Source: JACQXM01 sp964569425
GTDB taxonomy: Bacteria > Planctomycetota > Phycisphaerae > UBA1845
Direction: 5' to 3'
NCBI GenBank assembly: GCA_964569425.1
Contig: CAZMVD010000030.1
Location: 1-35,975, forward strand
DNA: 35,975 nt
In this document: positions 16,253-22,696 of the stretch, one piece after another
Numbering within the stretch: the first letter of the stretch is position 1
Layout: the number at the start of each line of letters is the position of its first letter
Program-made: the position numbers and the translations under genes
Notes under the pieces: model-generated
The model's database searches: none
Told to the model about the DNA's origin: nothing
What the model saw: only the letters and a program-made list of their open reading frames with translations

Positions 16253-18394
16253 CTACGGGAGCGAGGCCAGGTTGTACACCTCAAAGGCGGCGGCGCCGTT
16301 GAGCAAGTCCACCACCCGCAAAATGTCCCGCGCCCAGGCCTGCCCGCTGCGGTCGATATCGAGAGACCAGATGGGCAGCGGGGTTCCGAGACCATTCAAG
16401 GCGTTGACCAGCGAGAGAATATCCTTGCTATCGCTGGTGCCGCTGCCGTTGACGTCAGCCGGAAGGTAGCCGAGGCGAACGCTGGTTTGCGAGGCGAGGT
16501 GCGTCACGCGGGTCCACGACCGGAGAGGAATGATGGAATCGAGGAACAGGGTCGCCGTGCCGCCCTCGACGAACACGGACGCGATCGACGGCGCGGTTCC
16601 GGCGGGCTCGACGGTCACGGCGAAGCTCGCCGCCGTCAACAACCCCGCATCGCCATCGAAGGTCAACTCGATGGTATCCCATCCGACGGGGTTAAGTCCG
16701 TTCAAATCGTGCGGCTGCCGCGCGTCGATGGCGCTGTCGGGCGGGAAGCTGTCGATTATCGCAATCGGCGGCGGGGTGGCGAGCAGCGCCTGGTGTACGT
16801 TGATGCGCCCGAAACCGAAGAACGGATCCCAGCCGGGATCTCCCAGGTCGTCGGCGGTCGCTTCCATCAGGGCGCGAAGATCAAGGTGCGAAAGGTCGGC
16901 GTTGTATGACTTGAGCAGTGCAGCGGTTCCGCTGACAAACGGGGCGGACATCGAGGTGCCTGACAATTGGCGGTAACAGCCCGCCGTATCGGTGGACCAG
17001 ATGTACTCGCCCGGTGCCGAGAGGTCGATCTGCGAGCCGAAGTTGGAAAACGACGCGAGTTCGTCGGTGTTGGTCGTCGCCGAAACGGCCAGCGCGTTGT
17101 CGAATCGTGCCGGGTAAACGACCTGCTGAATGCACTGCTCGCCCGGTTGGCAGAAGGTGTCTGCCGCGCAAAAAATCAGGCTGTTCTCGCAGGTCTTGAA
17201 GTTGCCGGCCGCGACGACCACCAGAATACCCTGGGCATGGGCATAATTGACGGCGGCTTCGAAGAACGCCAGATCCGCCGGTGGGTTGTTCACCGGGTGC
17301 GCCGCATATTGAAGACTCATATTGACAATGTCGGCGCCGTGGTCGGCGGCCCAGATCAGCCCATTGGCCGCCTGAAGGGCGGTTCCTCGCCCCTGGCTGT
17401 CGACCACGCGAACCGGCAGGATCGTTGCCCCCCAAGACACGCCGGCGCCGCCCTGTCCGTTGTTTCCGGCGGCCGCGGCAATTCCAGCCACGTGGGTGCC
17501 GTGCCCGACGGGGTCCGACGTGTTCGAAGTGAAGGTACAGACACCATCCGGACAATCGACGTCCGAGGCACACACGGCGCCCGGATTGGCTCCGCCGACA
17601 CAAACCCGCGGCTCATTGGTATTGACGCCGGGAAGCAACCGGCTGCCGAATTCAACGTGCGGATAGACGCCGCTATCGACCACGGCCAGCACCACGTCGC
17701 CGGTTAAGCCGGTGTGGATTTCCCACGCTTCCGGTGCGTCGATATCCGCATCGCCCAATCCGGGAAAGCAGTTGGTTGATCCGGGAGTGCAGTTGGTACG
17801 GCTGGTGCAGATCGGCTGACCGGTATTGTGCAGGCCGTATTGCTGGGAAAACATGGGATCGTTGGGAATGAAGCCCGCGACTCCGCCGATCACGTCTACA
17901 CTCGCCGCCTGCACGTCGAGCCCCAAACCCCGAAACCGCTGGGCCATGCGCGGCGTATCGCTGCCCCGGGGAACCTCGACCAGGTAAGTTCGGTCCAGCC
18001 CCAACTGGGCGGCCAGCGTCGGATCGCCGAAGGCATCGGGATAAGCCGGTCGGATTCGCGTCACGCCCCATTCCGCGCACGCGTTGCGTACCGCCGGCGG
18101 GAAAGCCGCGACTGAAAGCGCCGAACGGCGAAGACCTTTCCGTGGTGGGGCTTTGGCACCGAGCGGCAATGCGCGTTCACGAAACTGAACGACAATGTGG
18201 GTAGAAGCGAAGCCACCGAAGACATCGCGCCGCGCGCCCGGCGGCGCCGGCTGAGCCGGCTGAGCCGCTTGCGAGGCAAGCGAGATTCCCGCGCAGCAGG
18301 CCATCAGGACGAATCCGGCCAACAGAGCCGGCTTGAACGCCCGCGATATCGAGTTTGGGCAACTAAGTCCGCACCACGGCGTTCGCGATGCCAA
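16253..18394 (-). CDS. Secreted subtilisin-like (S8) serine protease with dockerin-like C-terminus
   Basis: 713 residues from a TTG at 18394. A signal sequence (hydrophobic core about 22-41) leads to an inhibitor/propeptide-like region, then the S8 domain with the full triad: D240 in VVDSG, H298 in GHGTHVAG, S481 in GTSMSAP, and oxyanion N398 in AAGN. Two Cys-rich inserts (265-286 and 402-421) and a third short one (196-209) suggest disulfide-stabilised export. After a beta-rich region (545-645) come two EF-hand loops, D647-D658 and D679-D690, like a type I dockerin. The frame is open to 18508, but the promoter at 18458-18486 lies inside that stretch, and GGGGGG sits seven bases before the TTG, so the shorter start is preferred. 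It degrades proteins outside the cytoplasm; the anchoring partner is unknown. Confidence 0.88.
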   Translation of the reverse strand: MASRTPWCGLSCPNSISRAFKPALLAGFVLMACCAGISLASQAAQPAQPAPPGARRDVFGGFASTHIVVQFRERALPLGAKAPPRKGLRRSALSVAAFPPAVRNACAEWGVTRIRPAYPDAFGDPTLAAQLGLDRTYLVEVPRGSDTPRMAQRFRGLGLDVQAASVDVIGGVAGFIPNDPMFSQQYGLHNTGQPICTSRTNCTPGSTNCFPGLGDADIDAPEAWEIHTGLTGDVVLAVVDSGVYPHVEFGSRLLPGVNTNEPRVCVGGANPGAVCASDVDCPDGVCTFTSNTSDPVGHGTHVAGIAAAAGNNGQGGAGVSWGATILPVRVVDSQGRGTALQAANGLIWAADHGADIVNMSLQYAAHPVNNPPADLAFFEAAVNYAHAQGILVVVAAGNFKTCENSLIFCAADTFCQPGEQCIQQVVYPARFDNALAVSATTNTDELASFSNFGSQIDLSAPGEYIWSTDTAGCYRQLSGTSMSAPFVSGTAALLKSYNADLSHLDLRALMEATADDLGDPGWDPFFGFGRINVHQALLATPPPIAIIDSFPPDSAIDARQPHDLNGLNPVGWDTIELTFDGDAGLLTAASFAVTVEPAGTAPSIASVFVEGGTATLFLDSIIPLRSWTRVTHLASQTSVRLGYLPADVNGSGTSDSKDILSLVNALNGLGTPLPIWSLDIDRSGQAWARDILRVVDLLNGAAAFEVYNLASLP

Positions 18395-18457
18395 GTGCCG
18401 TCCCCCCAAATAGACCCGCCGGTCTGCCGCGTTTGTGTGCGCGACCGATTCCCCTCC

Positions 18458-18486
18458 ATCATAGGGACGGTCGCGACGCAATTCAA
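18458..18486 (-). promoter_or_regulatory. Near-consensus sigma70 promoter for the subtilase gene
   Basis: Minus strand: TTGAAT (18486-18481), 17-base spacer, TATGAT (18463-18458). It predicts a start of transcription near 18451 and a leader of about 57 bases to the TTG at 18394, which decides the start codon against upstream candidates at 18490 and 18508. Confidence 0.65.
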
Positions 18487-18510
18487 GCATGCGGCGCACC
18501 TGGCGCACTT

Positions 18511-18537
18511 ATAACTTTCGTTATTACAGGTCGTTAT
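18511..18537. repeat. AT-rich hairpin plus repeated ATAACGA upstream of the subtilase promoter
   Basis: On the minus strand ATAAC-GAAA-GTTAT forms a perfect 5-bp stem closed by a GNRA tetraloop (18511-18524). ATAACGA occurs there and again at 18531-18537, 13 bases apart. It lies between the proC stop (18553) and the subtilase -35 box, so it could end the proC transcript or serve as a regulator site. Confidence 0.4.
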
Positions 18538-18552
18538 GATATTTCCGGCGGC

Positions 18553-19371
18553 TTATCGGCCCAATTCCTGGCTGCGGCGGCAAGCCGCTTCGACCGCCTC
18601 GACAATGTGCTCGAAGACATTGTTCCTGGTCAACGATTCAATGGCTGCCTGCGTCGTACCGCCGGGAGAAGTGACTTTGGCGCGCAGCACCTGGGGCGGT
18701 TCACCCATTTCGAGCATCATGCGCGCCGCGCCCAGGCAGGTCTGCTTGGCCAGTACTTCGGCCTGCTGCCGAGTGAGGCCGACCTTTTCCGCGGCGGCGG
18801 TCAGCGCTTCGACGAAGTAGTAGAAATAGGCCGGGCCGGAACCGGAGACCGCAGTTACGGCGTCCATCTGCTTCTCATCGTGGATCACCAGCGACCGGCC
18901 GCCGGCGTCGAAAATGCGCTGCGCGTGCAGGAGGTCGACCTCCTGCGCGTACTTTCCTTTGCACACACCGGCCATGCCCGCGCCCACGTGTACCGGCAGA
19001 TTCGGCATGGCACGCACCACCCGGGCATTGACGTGGGAAAACTGGGCTTCCAGCGTGGCCGTGGAGACACCGGCCATGATCGAGACGATGAGGTGGTCTG
19101 CTCGGACATCATCGCGAATACCGGCGCACATGGCCTGGAATTGCTGCGGCTTCACCGCAAAAATGATAATGCTGCTATTCTGAACCAGGTGGCGGTTGTC
19201 CTCGGTAACGACGATATGGAACCGATCGGCGAATACCTGTCTCCGCTGGGGCGAGGGATCCGAGGCGATCATGCGGTCGCCGAATAGTACGGTGTTGCGC
19301 AGAATACCGTGAACGATACCTTCGGCTGCATTCCCTGCGCCGATGACGCCGATTTCGTATTGCGTAGTCAT
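18553..19371 (-). CDS. proC: Pyrroline-5-carboxylate reductase
   Basis: 272 residues, the usual ProC length. It reduces P5C to proline with NAD(P)H, the last step of proline synthesis. The N-terminus has the dinucleotide loop IGVIGAGNAAEGI; FAVKPQQ follows the second Rossmann strand; GSGPAYFYYFVEAL and TSPGGTTQAAI in the C-terminal half are ProC signatures. ATG 19371 has AGGAG seven bases upstream and fits the family N-terminus; the open frame to 19434 is leader. It is divergent from the DUF167 gene with 134 bp between them. In many bacteria proC lies next to a YggS/YggT/DUF167 group, and the DUF167 neighbour fits that. Confidence 0.94.
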   Translation of the reverse strand: MTTQYEIGVIGAGNAAEGIVHGILRNTVLFGDRMIASDPSPQRRQVFADRFHIVVTEDNRHLVQNSSIIIFAVKPQQFQAMCAGIRDDVRADHLIVSIMAGVSTATLEAQFSHVNARVVRAMPNLPVHVGAGMAGVCKGKYAQEVDLLHAQRIFDAGGRSLVIHDEKQMDAVTAVSGSGPAYFYYFVEALTAAAEKVGLTRQQAEVLAKQTCLGAARMMLEMGEPPQVLRAKVTSPGGTTQAAIESLTRNNVFEHIVEAVEAACRRSQELGR

Positions 19372-19505
19372 GCTGGTGCTCCTGTCGGGCTCTGAATATC
19401 GAGCCGGGTTCATCTCGCCCGAAGCGCCGCCCATGGGTCCGACGGGTTCGCCGGCGCTAAAACGGCCATGATACCCTCTGCGGTGCGCAATGTTATCCTA
19501 TCGAC

Positions 19506-19796
19506 ATGCTCGACGTGCGTGGTGAGGCTGACGGCGTGTTGCTGGCGGTGAAAGTGGTGCCGGGTGCGTCACGGACCCGCTGGCTGGGTGCCTGGGAAAA
19601 CCGTGCGAAAATCGCAGTAGCGGCGCCCGCCGACAAAGGCGCCGCCAACGAAGCACTGGTGGCTTTCATCGCCAGGAAACTGGGCCTGCGGAAACGTTGC
19701 GTGTCCATCGTGGCCGGCACCGCCAGCCCGCTCAAGACCGTTTTCATTCAAGGTGTGCAAATCGACCAGGTTCGCAGCGCATTCAGTGAACGCTAG
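19506..19796 (+). CDS. DUF167 (UPF0235/YggU) family protein
   Basis: 96 residues, full length for the family. It contains LAVKVVPGASRTR (near 14-26), the KIAVAAPADKGAANEALVAF block and the LGLRKRCVSIVAGTASPLKT stretch that define DUF167. The biochemical role of the family is not established; members are small soluble alpha/beta proteins often found beside proC and yggT. The ATG at 19506 has no ribosome-binding site, and a TATCCT box ends seven bases before it, so a leaderless transcript is possible. It is divergent from proC and convergent with the STN-domain gene. Confidence 0.88.
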   Translation: MLDVRGEADGVLLAVKVVPGASRTRWLGAWENRAKIAVAAPADKGAANEALVAFIARKLGLRKRCVSIVAGTASPLKTVFIQGVQIDQVRSAFSER

Positions 19797-19805
19797 AAAT
19801 GCGAA

Positions 19806-19821
19806 GCGGGATGATGCCCGC
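19806..19821 (-). terminator. Hairpin between the DUF167 and STN-domain genes
   Basis: GCGGG-atgatg-CCCGC, a perfect 5-bp stem. It lies 27 bp past the STN-gene stop and 10 bp past the DUF167 stop. On the minus strand it is followed by TTCGCATTT, moderately T-rich, so it better fits the STN gene. Confidence 0.35.
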
Positions 19822-19847
19822 AGCGCACTCCCACCGGTTCCCGCCGC

Positions 19848-20696
19848 TTAACGTCCAAAGGTAAAGAACCCGGCGATCTGCTCGTGCACTTCGATGGTGT
19901 TGTAAACGACAATCGCGCGGTCGTTGAAGTTTTCCACCTGGCCGATACCGGTGCCCGCGGTATTCGAACCCTCCGGTGCCCAGGACTCCGGGGCGATGGT
20001 CTTGCGGATGATGGTGCGCAATTGATCGAGGCGCTCACGAAGCTCAGCTTCTTCTTCCGCGAGTTCCTGCTGTCCGCCGCCGCCGCTGCCGCTGAACACG
20101 CTCTGCCCGCCGCCGCCGCCCCCGCCGCCGCCACCGCGTCCGGCCTGGTTGAGATCGATGGTGGGCGCGTCTTCACCAAAGTCGGGCGCGCGAAACAGCA
20201 AGTCGCTGACGTTGTACACGCGTACTTCCATTTTGCGCTCGAAATCCTGGCGGGTGGAAATCCGCAGGTTGTGACCGATGGCGCGATAGGTCAGCCTGCC
20301 TTCCTCGGCCACCTGGTTCAAGACTTCATCCAGCACTTCGGAAACCGAGACGTTGCGGAGCTGCAGCGTGACCGGTTTTTCCTGGTCCACTCCTTCCAAA
20401 CTGAGCGCCGACCACCGCGGGATCACGTTGACTCGATCTTCCGCCAGATCGCGCAACCAGTCGAGCACTTCTTCAAAAGTATTCTCGTTCCAATCGACAC
20501 GCTCGACGCGCTGAAGCAGCAGGCTGCGTGCCGCCGAATCCAGCGACTCCTGAACCGGCAACGTGACAAAACGGGTGCTGGAATTCACCCGACTGCGAAG
20601 CGATTCCTCCGGAGAGCCGGAACGCTGCGCTTTCGCCGCGGTGGAAAATGCCACCAACGCCCCAAGAACCGTGATCAATGGTACCCGTAGTCTCAT
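19848..20696 (-). CDS. Exported STN-domain (secretin/TonB short N-terminal domain-like) protein with glycine tract
   Basis: 282 residues. A signal peptide (1-23, ending TAAKAQ) is followed by an STN-like region at about 65-155: FEEVLDWLRDLAED, VTLQLRNVSVSEVLDEVL and LTYRAIGHNLRIST follow the two beta-alpha-beta units of STN/secretin N-domains. The second half has a run of ten glycines (codons at 20106-20135), another GGGG, and a charged coiled stretch (EEEAELRERLDQLRTII). No secretin pore or TonB barrel follows, so the domain stands alone, presumably in the periplasm. ATG 20696 has GGAG eight bases upstream. It has its own promoter (20825-20853) and follows the sigma/anti-sigma pair on the same strand. 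A signalling partner of the anti-sigma factor is one option; a pilus/secretion accessory protein is another. Confidence 0.68.
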   Translation of the reverse strand: MRLRVPLITVLGALVAFSTAAKAQRSGSPEESLRSRVNSSTRFVTLPVQESLDSAARSLLLQRVERVDWNENTFEEVLDWLRDLAEDRVNVIPRWSALSLEGVDQEKPVTLQLRNVSVSEVLDEVLNQVAEEGRLTYRAIGHNLRISTRQDFERKMEVRVYNVSDLLFRAPDFGEDAPTIDLNQAGRGGGGGGGGGGQSVFSGSGGGGQQELAEEEAELRERLDQLRTIIRKTIAPESWAPEGSNTAGTGIGQVENFNDRAIVVYNTIEVHEQIAGFFTFGR

Positions 20697-20824
20697 GACT
20701 CTCGCTCCGTATGGCCCCTGCTTGACTTTCGACTACTCACCCCATGCACATTGATGTCGAGAACACTCCCCCGCTCTCTGCCGCCAGGCTATCGCCGTTC
20801 TCGGCGGAAACCGAGCTTCCCATA

Positions 20825-20853
20825 ATCATAGGCCGGGCCGTTACGGCCTGCAA
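20825..20853 (-). promoter_or_regulatory. Promoter for the STN-domain gene, with palindrome in the spacer
   Basis: Minus strand: TTGCAG (20853-20848), 17-base spacer, TATGAT (20830-20825). The spacer carries GGCCG-taa-CGGCC (20836-20848), a perfect palindrome touching the -35 box that could be an operator. The predicted leader is about 120 bases. Confidence 0.55.
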
Positions 20854-20889
20854 CCTTTGTCGAAGAAAAGCGCCGAATCTGTTCACACT

Positions 20890-21882
20890 TCAACGCAGGG
20901 GAAATTTGTCGAACCCCCACCCGGGTGGGCAAGATACCCAATCTCCGAGTCGCGAGATCATCCCCGGAGAAGCCATGGCCAGCCCGGCGTAGAGGGTCAT
21001 TTGATTGGGCGATTCCGTCAGGCGGACATGATCGAACACTTCCAACAACGGGCGGCGCGGCATGGCGACGCAAGCCGCGTAGGTTTCTCCTTCGTCGTGC
21101 CAGGCAAGCACGGTGAGGGGCTGCTCATCCTCCGAAAGGAAGTAGCGGCGGCCGCTGGGCCCTGTGACGGTGTTGGCCTGTAGTTCTGGAACGCGCGAAA
21201 TCGTATACAGCGACAGCAGCGAGCCACTGTCCGCCCGATGATAGAGCACATGGGCTCCCGGTCGCCCCTGTATCCCGCAGGCACCATAGCCCACGAATTC
21301 GAACCCGCTGGCCCGCAGGTCAGGACTCAACACACGCAGCTTCAAGTCCCGGCTGAGACGGCGGGACAGGTCGGCCAGATTGCTTCCCTCGGTCGGGTCG
21401 AGTACGTGATCGCTCAAGTGATCCATACAGTACCGGTGCTGCTTGCGCATGTCTTCCACCACGCGCGCGCTGACCACCGTCATCGTGCCCTGCGGCAAGG
21501 GAGAGCCCGGGAAGAACCGGAAGACAGCCACATAAAACAGCAGCGCAGCCGCCGCGGCCATGGGCACCAGGAGTCGCGAACGGCGCCGTGGGGCGGCGCT
21601 CCGCACGTCTTCACCTTCGTCAACCAGCGCCAGGGCGGGTGTTGCGGCATCCCAAGAGGCGGCGCGGCGCAGCGCCGTTGCGACTCGTTCGCGCAATGAT
21701 GAAGGCGCGCGGTGCCCGGACCACCAGTGGCGCAGCGCGGACTTCAACACGCCCACCTCATCGACGCGGCGCGCACAGTCCGGGCACATGTTCAGATGTT
21801 CCAGCGCATCGAGGTTTTGCTGAACATCCAGCTCACCGTCGGCAAACGCGCCGGCGTACTTACGAAAGGTTTTACAATTCAT
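20890..21882 (-). CDS. Zinc-binding (ZAS/zf-HC2) anti-sigma factor, single membrane segment
   Basis: 330 residues. The N-terminal domain has the H-X3-C-X2-C zinc motif at H29, C33 and C36 (HLNMCPDC), the mark of ZAS-type anti-sigma factors that hold ECF sigma factors inactive in the cytoplasm. A basic stretch (98-104) precedes one membrane segment (about 103-122), and the remaining ~200 residues would be periplasmic; they resemble no sensor domain I recognise. ATG 21882 lies inside the last codons of the sigma gene, overlapping its stop by 11 bp, so translation is probably coupled and the two products made together. Frames further upstream belong to the sigma gene region. Confidence 0.85.
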   Translation of the reverse strand: MNCKTFRKYAGAFADGELDVQQNLDALEHLNMCPDCARRVDEVGVLKSALRHWWSGHRAPSSLRERVATALRRAASWDAATPALALVDEGEDVRSAAPRRRSRLLVPMAAAAALLFYVAVFRFFPGSPLPQGTMTVVSARVVEDMRKQHRYCMDHLSDHVLDPTEGSNLADLSRRLSRDLKLRVLSPDLRASGFEFVGYGACGIQGRPGAHVLYHRADSGSLLSLYTISRVPELQANTVTGPSGRRYFLSEDEQPLTVLAWHDEGETYAACVAMPRRPLLEVFDHVRLTESPNQMTLYAGLAMASPGMISRLGDWVSCPPGWGFDKFPLR

Positions 21883-22453
21883 GGGTGGTCCCGTTCCCCA
21901 ATAGCCGGCGCTCCTTCGCATAGCTGCGAAGCCTGCGCCCCAGTATCTGGCGCGCCCGATAGAGGCGGCTCATGATCGTGCCCAATGCACACTGGCATAC
22001 GTCAGCCATTTCCTTGTAGCTGAGGCCCTCGATGGCCCACATCAACAAGACAATGCGGTACTCCGGTTGCAGTTCCGCAACCGCCCTCTTGACTTCTTCG
22101 TCAAAACCGTCCCAGTTGATGCCACCCGCCGCCAGCGGCTGCTCACCGACATCGGCCAGTTCGTCCTCAAAATGATCGAAATCCACGTCGTGCAGGAGAG
22201 AGGGCGCGCGCCGCTGCCGGTGCCGCATCGAGTAATAGACATTGTGCAGAATGCGAAAAAGCCAGGGCCGTACACCGTATTCCCGAAGTTCAAAACCGCC
22301 AAAACCGCGAAATCCGCGGACACAAGTCTCCTGCACCAAATCTTGCGCTTCGGTCTCATTCGCCGTCAGCGCGCAGGCCATGCGATGCAGCGCATCAAGA
22401 TGCGGCAACACCAGACCCTCGAACTTCTCCCGCGACGCTGACGCTGAGTCCAT
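21872..22453 (-). CDS. ECF-type RNA polymerase sigma factor (sigma-70 family)
   Basis: 193 residues from ATG 22453. Region 2 is seen as LTANETEAQDLVQETCVRGF (28-48) and VRPWLFRILHNVYYSMRHRQ (61-80), region 4 as LQPEYRIVLLMWAIEGLSYK followed by CQCALGTIMSRLYRARQIL (about 128-171), the helix-turn-helix that reads the -35 box. Region 3 is absent, as expected for ECF factors. The frame is open to 22564, with an ATG at 22501, but the residues before 22453 resemble nothing in the family. A weak AGGA lies 13 bases before the chosen ATG. It overlaps the anti-sigma gene and follows the RNase gene on the same strand. The stimulus is unknown. Confidence 0.88.
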   Translation of the reverse strand: MDSASASREKFEGLVLPHLDALHRMACALTANETEAQDLVQETCVRGFRGFGGFELREYGVRPWLFRILHNVYYSMRHRQRRAPSLLHDVDFDHFEDELADVGEQPLAAGGINWDGFDEEVKRAVAELQPEYRIVLLMWAIEGLSYKEMADVCQCALGTIMSRLYRARQILGRRLRSYAKERRLLGNGTTHEL

Positions 22454-22696
22454 CGACGGTTGTCGTCCTGCCAAAGCGACGGCGTGAAACCCGCCATCCA
22501 TGCCCTTTAACCATTTGCCGGGCCGGAACATTCCCCAATCCGCCGACAAACCAGCGCCGCCCACCGCTATACCGCTGGAGCGCCGGACCGGGGCTTGCCC
22601 GCCAAGACGCCGGACCCGTCCGCAAGGGCAACGGCCTGGCCGGCAGGGCCACGCCTATCGGACCAGGGACCAAGAATGCCTGGCGAAGCGTCCCGA

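Noticed and set aside
18395..18508. Upstream start codons (18490, 18508) for the subtilase
   Set aside because: They would place the promoter TTGAAT-N17-TATGAT inside the coding region and give an implausibly long lead before the signal peptide.
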